Positions 1 through 6,776 are shown, counted from the first letter of the stretch. The stretch is DNA of 6,776 nt from Nitrospira sp. (GCA_012032965.1 JAAUPT010000095.1:1-6776), one strand, 5' to 3'. Translations and numbers: made by a program. Notes: generated by a model from the letters alone, not told the origin.

Positions 1-2113
1 GTCATCCCGCTGATCAAGGTGACCCTGCGACACCAGGAGTTCACCGAGTCGTAACAGAAGGGTACGGATTGCAGTTAAGTAATACATCAAATGATGCCGA
101 TTCGCCTCTCGCAGGGCAAAGAAGCGACAGAGTCTTCGGTAGCACCATGAAAAAACCATCCATCTGTCGAAACGCCAACCGAGTCGCTCTTTAATCTTGA
201 TTAGCGCGGCGACTCTTGTTTTCTCCTGACGCGCAAGAATCGCCTCACGAGAAGAAGAATCCGAGATAAGTTGTGTGCGGAGAATCGTTAATATCGTTTC
301 TCAGGATTCTCTGCCAGACGCGGCGACATGACATTCCGAGTTCGCCTACACCACGTGTACCAATAATCTTGCAAATAGTCCGTGAAGAACGCGGAGGAAC
401 TTTGTGTTTGCAAGTGTTGAGCGAAATGTCGAAGTCTCCCATCCTCCGCTGTGAGAAATGCCCTCGCTTTCGGTTCTTCTCGAGCGATATCCGTGAGTTC
501 AGCGAGACGGAGAATCTGCTGGGCACTGATGACGGTGCCTTGTCCCTGAAGAGCTGCGTTCAACAGCTCTCTCCAATCGGGGCCCAGCCAGCGAGGTAGG
601 ATACGGCTGAAAATTGTTAGACACTGTCCGACCCCGCCAGCAATACCAAAGGTGACTTCGCGGCCCTGCAGCCAAGGACCGAGCGCATTCAACTGAGGGA
701 CAAGTTCATCCACGGCAAGAGAGAGGACGCGATCACGGGTATACGTTGCAGCCAGTTCCTTCATCTCTTGAAATAGTCGGGGGCCAACACGTTCAACCCT
801 TCGCATCTCTGCCCACATCAACCACCCGGCCCGCGCCAGAGCCGACCCATTGAGCGGCATTACTGAGGGGACGGTTTGCGGCGATTGACCCCCCATCTGT
901 TCCGCGTTCATGGACGGATCTCCGCCAAGTTGAGCGACCAACATGTGGAAGAGGGTGACGTTCAAGTAGGGACGACCGCTCAGTATGCGGACCGATGTGA
1001 GGCTGTCTGGGATCCGGCACCCCAGCCTGCGATAGTGCGCAAGGATGTAGCGGTCCATAAACTGTTCAAGAAACGAGAGACTCAGTGGGCTCGGTAGTTC
1101 GGGCAGCGTCTCCTTGAAATTTGTCCGTGACCACTCACAGTCATCGTTGGTAAGGGCGTACGGAGTGCGGACGTTCGTCACTGGCCGCGCCTGCACGAGC
1201 CAGAGCTGTTGGGAGTCGAATGCCCACTCGATATCCATAGGCCGTCTCAGGGCCTGTTCGACTTGTTTGGCAGTCCTGGCGAGAGAAAAAAGCTGACTAT
1301 CTGTCAGCGAGGAGCGGTGCTGAGTCCATTTTTCGAGCAGATCTGTCCGTAGCCCCTCATGCGAGACCGAAAACCGTTGAGACTTCTCAGCCAGCACGCG
1401 TGTGCGAATCCGTATTGGTTCTCCATCGCTTGCCACGTCCACGACGTACTGGTCTGGAGTGATCGTGCCGTCAGCCAATGGTGCAGCCAGTCCAGGTATG
1501 GCGTTAATCATCACCTGATTGCGTCGACCCGTCACAGGATGGATGGAATACATCACTCCAGCTGTCTGCGCAGTGACCATCGGTTGAATCAATACTGCCA
1601 TTCTAGGGGCGTGACGCGGTACTGCTGAGCCATGTAGTTGATCACACGCTCTTCCCATAGCGAGGTCCAGAGGTCTTTGATAGCCGCTTCGATGTCAGAT
1701 AGAGCTACGCCGAGGTGGGTGCGATAAAGCCCGGCGAAGCTGGTTTGAGTCGCATCCTCGTTCGTAGCGGACGATCGGACGGCCCAGCGCTCACTCGGAG
1801 GTCGACGAAGCGTTTCGAGCGTCGTCTGCCATTGACTGGCAAGTTGGGTAATCTCAATCCCTTTGATCCGATCCCGGCACCTGGCCAAGGCAGATCCTCG
1901 TTTATTGTCGGTTAGCCGGTGGACCATAGCCCACATTTCGTGATCGATAAAGCCTGATGCATGTAGGATCTGCCTGTAGGCTTCTGTGGTGAGACAAACC
2001 CCGTGAGGGACAGAGAAGCCTGCTGCGATGAGCTGAGCCAATCCAACAGCTTTGCCACCGGCCAGATCCAGATCGGTACACTGAGACAGTGCAAGGATGA
2101 AGGGACGTGTCAT
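1..2113 (-). CDS. PEP synthase / rifampin phosphotransferase-like PEP-utilizing enzyme (3' end off the window, four frameshifts)
   Basis: This is a cytosolic ATP-dependent dikinase of the PEP synthase / pyruvate phosphate dikinase / rifampin phosphotransferase superfamily. About 704 residues are visible. The N-terminal ATP-grasp domain (PPDK_N) spans about 1-315. It shows DLDLAGGKAVGLAQL near the start, WAVRSSATNEDATQTSFAGL, then IQPMVTAQTAGVMYSIHPVTG and a closing LVQARPVT near 310. A long middle region follows, with YGTRGVGELGMS, PRLAENPE and REANRHHLMYYL. The swivelling phosphohistidine domain expected next lies beyond base 1. The order and spacing fit a roughly 870-residue protein. The frame changes near 1601 (missing base, LE|MAVLIQ), 362 (extra base, DY|GTRG), 327 (missing base, before PRLAENPE) and 301 (missing base, before ETILTILR). 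The start at 2113 fits the family N-terminus, but no Shine-Dalgarno precedes it. The glycerate kinase stop is 15 bases upstream. Family membership is secure. The substrate (pyruvate, an antibiotic or other) cannot be decided without the missing end. Confidence 0.85.
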
Positions 2114-2128
2114 GGGGTGGGATAGTAG

Positions 2129-3465
2129 CTAGAGAAGGAGAAGGAGGTAAAGGTCATTGACGTTCGTCCCGGTGGGACCGGTATGGATATGACATCCAAG
2201 CCTCTTCAAGGCAGGATAAGTATCATGTCGATTCACGGCAGAGTAGAGATCGACGCCGAGTTTCTTTGCTCGTGCGAGTGTTTCTCCACTGACAATCGCT
2301 CCCGCCGCGTCCGTCGGCCCATCGGTTCCATCACTGCCGAGAGCCACAACCCAGGTATTTGGAAGGCCTGCAATCTCGCATGCTGCGGCAGCAGCGAATT
2401 CCTGGGCACGTCCGCCTTTTCCCTTCCCTGTGACCGTGACCGTCGTTTCACCCCCTGCCACCACGCAGCATGGGCGCTTCATAATTCGGTGCCCAGTGGC
2501 AATTGTTTTGGCAAGGGCAGTCAATCGCTTTGCTGCTAAACTAGCCTCGCCCATGATGGCGGCGGAAAATTGTATGGTGCGAAGGCCCATCATGTCGGCG
2601 CTATGCGAGACCGCCTCCACCATGATTTGATTGTTGCCGATGATCTGATGGTGCACGGAACGTACACGTCGTGAACCCGGTTTGAGGGTCTCAGGTACGG
2701 CTTCTTTTTGACCACGGCCCAAGTAGTGGCGCACTGCGGCGGGCACAGAGCGCCAGATGCTGTAACGCTTCAACACTCCCACTGCGTCGGCAAAGGTGGA
2801 GGGGTCTCCAACTGTGGGTCCGGAGCCGATCGAGCCAAGGTCATCCCCGATGACGTCTGAAAGAATTAGGGCAACAATCTTCGCGTGGGTGCAAGACGCT
2901 AGCCCGCCCCCTTTGACCAGCGAAAGATGTTTCCTGACGATATTGATCTCGTTGATCGTCGCACCGCTTCGGAGAAGCAGTCGTGTGGTCCGTTGTTTAT
3001 CAGTCAACGTCACGCCGGGTACTGGAGCTGGTAATAAGCTTGACGCACCCCCAGACAATAGAACCAATAGGAGATCACGAGGGTTCAGGCTTTTGACCAA
3101 ACTCAGGAGCTGCTGAGTCGCATGAAGACCGGCACGATCAGGAATCGGATGGCCGGCTTCAAGAACGGCAATCCGTTTTGTAGGGAGGGTATGCCCTGTC
3201 TTGACGATAACCAGTCCATCTTCCAACCTTGGGCCAAGGGCTCTTTCTAATGCCTGCCCCATTCTGGCCGATGCCTTGCCGGCACCGACTGCGATCACTC
3301 GATCAACCTGTGAAAGGTTGTAAATTCTTCCTCCCACTTGCAGTGCGTGGCCATTAAGCGAGACCTATCGAGCAGGGCACGATAGGGATCAGCCGCATCC
3401 AGCCCCGCGGTGATCAGCTTGCGAACAAGTGATTGGGCAGAGGATGGGGGCAACCGAAGCTTCAT
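2129..3465 (-). CDS. Glycerate 2-kinase (DUF4147/MOFRL family), one frameshift near the N-terminus
   Basis: The enzyme phosphorylates D-glycerate with ATP to 2-phosphoglycerate, feeding glycerate into lower glycolysis. After repair it has about 445 residues, the usual size. The N-terminal DUF4147 part shows LITAGLDAADPYRALL (about 17-32), AVGAGKASARM (about 59-69) and LLSGGASSLLPAPVPGVTL (about 136-154). The C-terminal MOFRL part shows GGETTV (338-343), KGGRAQE (350-356), GSDGTDGPTDAAGA (377-390) and GPTGTNVNDL (430-439), the family's signature ending. The unbroken frame covers only 3358 to 2129. The first 36 residues, starting at ATG 3465, lie in another frame. One base is missing between about 3359 and 3365, giving LLDRSR|LNGHALQVGG. 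I chose this start because the N-terminal family segment begins there, 11 bases after the transglycosylase stop. No Shine-Dalgarno is visible, so translational coupling is likely. The protein ends in a leucine-rich tail (LYLLLLL) encoded by a pyrimidine tract. An annotation starting at GTG 3337 would miss the real N-terminus. Confidence 0.92.
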
Positions 3466-3476
3466 GAGCGTGAATG

Positions 3477-4526
3477 TTACGGCGTCTTCTCTTGTTTAAA
3501 ACAACGACTCGGACAGGTTTGACGAGGTACGCGAATTTGATAGTTACCGCGAGGCAGCATATCCTTCTTGAATTCAGGATTCAACATTTTGAGTTCGAGA
3601 AGATAGGTGCCGAATTCTTGTGCAATGGAGGTCAGGGCACGCTGAGACTCTTTCACTCTCACCGTGATGGTTTCGGTCTCGAGCGGTATATAGAGATCGT
3701 CCTTGGTTAGCCCAAGATATTTCTCCGGCTGAGAGTAGATTTCTTTGGCGGCAATGATCCGCGGGACATAGCGCATGGTCTCGCGCGGCCCGTGCATTTT
3801 CCAATAGTCAGTAATATTCTGTGATTTAAGCAACTTGCGAATCCGCTCTTCGCCGGCGTTGTACGAGGCCATAGCTAAGAACCAATCGTTATCCTGGTAT
3901 TGCTTGAGATACTTGAGGTATTTCACTGCTGCTTCGGTCGACATTTCAAGATTCCGACGCTCATCGCGGACGGCGTCGCTCTTGAGTCGATAGCGACGTC
4001 CGGTGGACGGAATGAATTGCCAGGGACCTGAGGCCTTGGCTTTGGAATAGGCCGCCGAGATACATTTGCTCTCGACCAGCAACATGTACTTGAGATCATC
4101 GGGCAAACCGGTATCGGCCAATTGTTTTTCCGCGGGGGGGAAGCAGCGGCCGGTACGTTTGGCGAGGATGATGCTTTCGCCTTGGTCTTCCAAGAATTGA
4201 TAGAATTCGTATTCAATCCGCTCCCGTACTTGCCAGTTGTCCAAGGGAACCGGGAGCCCTGCGAATGTAATCTTATCGGGGAGCTTAAAGGAACTCAGGA
4301 AGAACCGCTCTCCCTCTCGCTTGATTTCCGGAAGAATGACCAAACGGTCTTCCGGATCGGACTGGGAGTCCAGCTGATCTAGCAGTAGAAGCTCCTTCTC
4401 GGTCTCGGATTTCTGGGTATTCTTATCCTCAGGGCTTGATGTCGCCTGTGCAGGCACGTGTATTATCAGGATAGTGAAGACGATTCCGATCGCACAAAGA
4501 ATGGATTGGGTTCCACGCGTCAGCAT
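3477..4526 (-). CDS. Exported lytic murein transglycosylase, MltD-like (GH23 SLT domain plus LysM-like C-terminus)
   Basis: This is an intact 349-residue protein that probably cleaves peptidoglycan glycan strands in the periplasm, forming 1,6-anhydromuramyl ends. Residues 1-29 form a Sec signal peptide: a short basic start, a hydrophobic core (ILCAIGIVFTILII) and a likely cut after VPAQA. There is no lipobox cysteine at the cut site, unlike E. coli MltD. Residues about 136-260 are the SLT domain: LPDDLKYMLLVESK with putative catalytic Glu152, then SGPWQFIPSTGRRYRL (166-181), then MASYNAGEERI (219-229). The latter two are the conserved GPWQF and AYNAG blocks. Residues about 286-334 (ITVRVKES...LTSIAQEFGTYLLELKMLNP...YQIRVP) resemble a single divergent LysM, which would bind glycan. 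A short tail with two cysteines follows. The ATG at 4526 has a good Shine-Dalgarno 7 bases upstream. It is the first gene of the cluster, and one of only two large genes here with no frameshift. Confidence 0.93.
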   Translation of the reverse strand: MLTRGTQSILCAIGIVFTILIIHVPAQATSSPEDKNTQKSETEKELLLLDQLDSQSDPEDRLVILPEIKREGERFFLSSFKLPDKITFAGLPVPLDNWQVRERIEYEFYQFLEDQGESIILAKRTGRCFPPAEKQLADTGLPDDLKYMLLVESKCISAAYSKAKASGPWQFIPSTGRRYRLKSDAVRDERRNLEMSTEAAVKYLKYLKQYQDNDWFLAMASYNAGEERIRKLLKSQNITDYWKMHGPRETMRYVPRIIAAKEIYSQPEKYLGLTKDDLYIPLETETITVRVKESQRALTSIAQEFGTYLLELKMLNPEFKKDMLPRGNYQIRVPRQTCPSRCFKQEKTP

Positions 4527-4533
4527 TCGTAAG

Positions 4534-4539
4534 CTCCTC
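4534..4539 (-). promoter_or_regulatory. Shine-Dalgarno site of the lytic transglycosylase gene
   Basis: The transcript reads GAGGAG, 7 bases before the ATG at 4526. It fixes the start codon and is the only strong ribosome binding site in the three-gene cluster. Confidence 0.75.
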
Positions 4540-4579
4540 TATTACCTACGTGATCAAGCACTACAACAAATGCGTGGTT

Positions 4580-4608
4580 ATGCTATCAGCTGACCCAAAT
4601 GCCAGCAA
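4580..4608 (-). promoter_or_regulatory. Weak sigma70-like promoter candidate for the transglycosylase cluster
   Basis: On the minus strand TTGCTG (4608-4603) and TAGCAT (4585-4580) are separated by 17 bases. They match the sigma70 consensus at 3 of 6 and 4 of 6 positions. Transcription would begin near 4573, leaving a leader of about 47 bases that includes the Shine-Dalgarno. It lies in the 121-base divergent gap with the glycosylase gene, where the cluster's promoter is expected. The match is poor and could be chance. Confidence 0.25.
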
Positions 4609-4628
4609 GCAGAATAGGGTTCTCGTTC

Positions 4629-4638
4629 ATGCTAGACT
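4629..4638 (+). promoter_or_regulatory. Extended -10 promoter candidate just upstream of the uracil-DNA glycosylase gene
   Basis: TGC followed by TAGACT (4630-4638) resembles an extended -10 element; the hexamer matches at 4 of 6 positions. No credible -35 lies 16-18 bases upstream. If used, transcription would begin within a few bases of the ATG at 4648, giving a nearly leaderless mRNA. That would agree with the lack of a Shine-Dalgarno there. Speculative. Confidence 0.22.
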
Positions 4639-4647
4639 GCGACCCGT

Positions 4648-5334
4648 ATGAGTGCGTTAAGGATTTTGAACGGCACTATCTGTGACTGTACGGCCTGTCC
4701 CCGATTGGTCGACTATCGACAGGCGATTGCTCGAGAGAAACGGAAGCAATATCGTGAGTGGACTTACTGGGGCCGTCCGGTGCCCGGCTTCGGAGATCCT
4801 CAAGCGCGGCTCTACGTGCTCGGGCTCGCACCTGCGGCACATGGAGGGAATCGGACGGGACGCGTGTTCACCGGTGACCGGAGTGGAGATTGGCTGTATG
4901 ACGCGTTGCATCGGTATGGATTCGCCAACCAGGCTTCATCAACCCACCGAGATGATGGCTTAGCGTTGACGGACTGCTATATCGGGGCAACGGTACGTTG
5001 TGCCCCACCGGGCAATAAACCTTTGCCGGATGAATTCGAACGGTGTAGCCGATTCGTGCAGGAAGAGGTTCGTCTCCTAAAGAATCACCGCGTGGTGATT
5101 GCGCTGGGAAAGATCGCCTTCGATCATTATCTTAAAACGTGCAGGACACATGAACGTGCTATTCCCTCTCCAATCCCCAAGTTCGGACATGGGGTTGCCT
5201 ATCCCCTACCCTGGGGGGTGACCCTGCTCGGCTCCTATCATCCAAGCCAGCAAAACACATTTACAGGAAAGCTGACTCGCCGCATGTTTCACGCGGTGTT
5301 TCAGAAGGCAAGTAGATCGATCAATGATCAATGA
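4648..5334 (+). CDS. Type 5 uracil-DNA glycosylase (UDGb family, iron-sulfur)
   Basis: This is an intact 228-residue base-excision repair enzyme that removes uracil, and in characterised relatives other deaminated bases, from DNA. Motif A is GLAPAAHGGNRTGR (59-72), continuing FTGDRSGDWLYDAL. This alanine-rich form, without the usual catalytic Asp or Asn of other UDG families, marks family 5. Motif B is HPSQQNTFTG (198-207), also family-typical. Four cysteines placed as in 4Fe-4S UDGs are visible: Cys14 and Cys17 (CTACPRL), Cys118 (VRCAPPGNKP) and Cys133 (ERCSRF). The length is typical. The ATG at 4648 leaves a complete N-terminus, but the upstream bases (GCTAGACTGCGACCCGT) hold no Shine-Dalgarno. 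The gene stands alone, divergent from the transglycosylase cluster and convergent with the transaldolase gene. The family call is very secure; in vivo substrate preference is not shown. Confidence 0.95.
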   Translation: MSALRILNGTICDCTACPRLVDYRQAIAREKRKQYREWTYWGRPVPGFGDPQARLYVLGLAPAAHGGNRTGRVFTGDRSGDWLYDALHRYGFANQASSTHRDDGLALTDCYIGATVRCAPPGNKPLPDEFERCSRFVQEEVRLLKNHRVVIALGKIAFDHYLKTCRTHERAIPSPIPKFGHGVAYPLPWGVTLLGSYHPSQQNTFTGKLTRRMFHAVFQKASRSINDQ

Positions 5335-5449
5335 ATATGTTGCATGGAGGTCTGGAACTATCGAATGTTGGTAGCGTTCATCCAGGTCTATTTCTCGAGA
5401 GGTTTAAGACTGTCAGCTGCAGGGGGAAAGGTGGCTTTGAACAATACAG

Positions 5450-5491
5450 GACGGGCAACTTAACTGATGAGTCATAGAAAAGTTGCCCGTC
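5450..5491. terminator. Inverted repeat, probable shared terminator between convergent genes
   Basis: GACGGGCAACTT (5450-5461) is perfectly complemented by AAGTTGCCCGTC (5480-5491), giving a 12-bp stem with an 18-base loop. It lies 10 bases after the transaldolase stop (5502, minus strand) and about 115 bases after the glycosylase stop (5334, plus strand). The trailing T-rich tracts are weak on both sides: CTTTACTAT on plus, CCTGTATTGTTC on minus. Termination is inferred from position and symmetry. The remaining bases of the gap (5335-5449) show nothing I can name. Confidence 0.65.
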
Positions 5492-5501
5492 TTTACTATC
5501 G

Positions 5502-6148
5502 CTACTGTTGACCCTTCGCCTTCCAGTCGTCGAGAAACTTTTTCAGGCCCGAATCGGTGAGCGGATGTTTAAACAGCGCCTGGAAGATGCTATAGGGCAT
5601 GGTGCAGATATGTCCGCCGGCTAGCGCCGCCTCGACCACGTGCTGTGGATGCCGAACGCTTGCGACTAATACGAGAGTCTTATAGTCATAGTTCTTGTAG
5701 ATCGTCAAAATCTGTCGGATGAGCTCCATCCGCTTGAGCTGATGTCATCGAGCCGTCCGATGAAAGGCGATACACACCAGGCGCCAGCTTTGGCCGCCAG
5801 CAGAGCCTGAGTAGGTGAGAAACAGAGGGTCACGTTCACCTTGATTCCCTCAGCCGCCAACCGCTTCGTGGCTTTCAGCCCTTCCGGAATCAGCGGGCAC
5901 TTGACCACGATGTTCTTATGGATCTTGGCGAGTTCTTTGCCTTCCTTTACCATGGCGTCCGCCTCTACGCTTACCACTTCGGCGCTGATCGGACCGTCTA
6001 CGATCTTGCAGACCTCTTGCAGCATTTCCTTGAAGCTGCGCCCTTCCTTGACGACCAAGGAAGGATTCGTCGTCACTCCATCGAGTAATCCAAGACTTGC
6101 CGCTTCGTGGATTTCCTTCACGTTTGCCGTATCAAGGTAAATTTTCAT
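5502..6148 (-). CDS. Transaldolase / fructose-6-phosphate aldolase-like protein (TalC/MipB-type), one frameshift
   Basis: After repair this is a 215-residue small transaldolase of the TalC/FSA family, a cytosolic Schiff-base enzyme. It moves dihydroxyacetone units between sugar phosphates (pentose phosphate pathway) or cleaves fructose 6-phosphate. Visible blocks are [13 protein letters not shown] (1-13), GVTTNPSLV (24-32), [12 protein letters not shown] (79-90), [19 protein letters not shown] (105-123) and [11 protein letters not shown] (126-136). After the frameshift come [36 protein letters not shown] and [17 protein letters not shown]. Lys83 in IVVKCP is the expected Schiff-base lysine. 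One base is missing near 5729-5730 (DDISSSG|MELI), splitting the gene into 6148-5705 and 5729-5502. Both halves are otherwise perfect, so an indel error is more likely than decay. The ATG at 6148 has purine-rich AAGGAAAGGGA just upstream. Whether it acts mainly as transaldolase or aldolase cannot be told here. Confidence 0.92.
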
Positions 6149-6201
6149 GGTCGTCCCTTTCCTTAGGAGAAGTTTGTCGGTTCATAGGGGTAGTATCGGC
6201 T

Positions 6202-6230
6202 ATTGTATGGGGAACTCAACTTTGCTGCAA
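6202..6230 (-). promoter_or_regulatory. Sigma70-like promoter candidate for the transaldolase gene
   Basis: On the minus strand TTGCAG (6230-6225) and TACAAT (6207-6202) are exactly 17 bases apart. The -10 matches the consensus at 5 of 6 positions, the -35 only at its TTG. The predicted start near 6195 gives a leader of about 47 bases before the ATG at 6148. Confidence 0.45.
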
Positions 6231-6247
6231 CATATCGACGTGAAAGT

Positions 6248-6276
6248 TTGACAGGCTTCGGAGCGGGAGATAGAAT
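6248..6276 (+). promoter_or_regulatory. Near-consensus sigma70 promoter of the BamE-like lipoprotein gene
   Basis: A perfect -35 hexamer TTGACA (6248-6253) and TAGAAT (6271-6276, 5 of 6 matches) are separated by the optimal 17 bases. Transcription is predicted to start near 6283, about 40 bases before the ATG at 6324. This is the best promoter match I found in the window, and it suggests strong constitutive expression of the lipoprotein. Confidence 0.7.
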
Positions 6277-6310
6277 TTTCCGATCGGTAAGGACGAGTTC
6301 CACCATCATC

Positions 6311-6315
6311 AGGAG
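6311..6315 (+). promoter_or_regulatory. Shine-Dalgarno site of the lipoprotein gene
   Basis: AGGAG lies 8 bases before the ATG at 6324 and sits in the predicted leader, which supports this start. Confidence 0.75.
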
Positions 6316-6323
6316 ATCTCTCG

Positions 6324-6634
6324 ATGCAACGAGTTGTCTGGGCGCTGTTCCTCTGCGTTATGATCACGGCCTGCGCTGGGAATAATCCGTACCTGGAAGC
6401 TTCGCTTAAGCCAGCTGAGCTCCAAGGGAAGAATAAAGCCTGGTTCGAGAAGAACTGGGGAACTCCAGACGGTAAAGCTTCTCGTTTCTTGGGGGTGAAA
6501 CCTGGACGTACTATCGCATTGCAGGTGGAAAATCAGGCCCACCATTTTTCAACTTCACCCCCAACCAATGTCAGATCACATTGAAGTTTGACAAAGATGA
6601 AAAAATGTCGGATTACTCCTACTCGGGCTGCTAG
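6324..6634 (+). CDS. Small BamE/SmpA-like outer-membrane lipoprotein, one frameshift
   Basis: After repair this is a 103-residue lipoprotein precursor. Residues 1-16 form a lipoprotein signal peptide with lipobox ITAC, so Cys17 would be acylated. The +2 residue is Ala, which predicts sorting to the outer membrane. The mature part carries GTPDGKASRFLGGETWTYY (46-64), similar to the G-x-P...GG-x-x-W-x-Y pattern of BamE/SmpA-like domains, then FFNFTPNQCQITLKFD (75-90) and a terminal YSGC. Cys83 and Cys103 could form a disulfide. The frame breaks in the G run at 6491-6495: with one more G, FLG continues as GETWTYY and runs to the TAG at 6632-6634. Without it, translation slips into an unrelated tail ending at 6584. 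A near-consensus promoter and a good Shine-Dalgarno precede the gene. A specific role in outer-membrane assembly is not shown; the fold resemblance is inferred from a short motif. Confidence 0.8.
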
Positions 6635-6706
6635 CCGAGCAGCATGACTGAATCCGGTAGATCCTTCCCCCACTCTGTAACTTGCCTCAGGCTCCTTAAC
6701 GATCTT

Positions 6707-6776
6707 TTACACCGGGTGTTGGCTCCGAAACGTCACCGCACACTTTTTGCTGCAGAAGCAATACTCCTGCCCCCCC
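6707..6776 (-). CDS. C-terminal end of a YHS/TRASH-type metal-binding protein (partial, N-terminus off the window)
   Basis: Reading the minus strand from the right edge gives GGQEYCFCSKKCAVTFRSQ, then HPV and a TAA at 6709-6707. The pattern Y-x-F-C-S-x-x-C-x-x-x-F-x-x-x-P is the ending of YHS or TRASH domains, which bind heavy metals through cysteines. Such domains occur in metal-sensing or metal-handling proteins and at the ends of copper P-type ATPases, so the whole protein cannot be named. It converges on the lipoprotein gene with a 72-base gap. A run of seven C bases at the extreme edge is an indel-prone spot, but the reading here stays in frame with the motif. Confidence 0.55.
   Translation of the reverse strand, partial: GGQEYCFCSKKCAVTFRSQHPV

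Noticed and set aside
245..526. A separate 93-residue minus-strand gene
   Set aside because: Only its short GTRGVGELGMS segment is meaningful, and that is the continuation of the PEP-synthase-like protein through a frame change. The rest is out-of-frame sequence under the same gene.
1..2113. Calling the large enzyme a rifampin resistance gene
   Set aside because: The middle region is compatible with rifampin phosphotransferases, but the His domain is missing and many non-resistance PEP-synthase relatives share these motifs. Its linkage to glycerate kinase favours metabolism.
2134..2152. A very strong Shine-Dalgarno-like purine tract (AAGGAGGT) on the plus strand
   Set aside because: It is the complement of the leucine codons ending glycerate kinase, and no start codon with a credible gene follows at the right distance.
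288..3116. Plus-strand reading frames of 60-118 codons opposite the cluster
   Set aside because: They have no family resemblance and lie antisense to genes with clear conserved motifs. They are by-products of the coding sequence on the other strand.
6622..6639. Hairpin CTCGGGCT-GCT-AGCCGAG over the lipoprotein stop codon, as a terminator
   Set aside because: The stem is only 7 bp with a bulged G, and no T tract follows, so I do not call it.

Overview
The window encodes ordinary chromosomal genes of a Gram-negative bacterium: an exported lytic transglycosylase, an outer-membrane-type lipoprotein, central carbon enzymes and an iron-sulfur DNA repair glycosylase. Base composition is moderate, by eye slightly above 50% GC. 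My guess from the general style of the proteins is Nitrospirota (Nitrospira-like), but nothing here is diagnostic. I see no mobile element, CRISPR array, tRNA or rRNA, and no convincing new system.

Left part (1-4526, minus strand): a tight three-gene cluster, read right to left. It holds an MltD-like lytic transglycosylase (4526-3477), a glycerate 2-kinase (3465-2129) and a large PEP-synthase/rifampin-phosphotransferase-like enzyme (2113 to beyond the left edge). Gaps are 11 and 15 bases. Only the first gene has a clear Shine-Dalgarno sequence, so the two downstream genes may be translationally coupled. Glycerate kinase makes 2-phosphoglycerate, one enolase step from PEP, so a kinase plus a PEP/pyruvate-type dikinase is a plausible metabolic pair. 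The transglycosylase probably only shares the transcript.

Middle (4648-5334, plus strand): an intact type 5 uracil-DNA glycosylase, divergent from the cluster. It converges on a transaldolase/fructose-6-phosphate aldolase gene (6148-5502, minus). A perfect 12-bp inverted repeat between the two is a likely shared terminator.

Right part: two back-to-back promoter candidates lie between the transaldolase gene and a small BamE/SmpA-like lipoprotein gene (6324-6634, plus). One is a near-consensus sigma70 promoter. At the right edge lies the C-terminal end of a YHS/TRASH-type metal-binding protein (minus strand).

The most striking property is technical. Four of the six substantial genes are broken by single-base frameshifts, seven in total, six of them a missing base. 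The protein signature resumes perfectly in another frame each time. This looks like residual indel errors in the assembly rather than gene decay. I therefore give each gene its full repaired extent and state where the frame changes.
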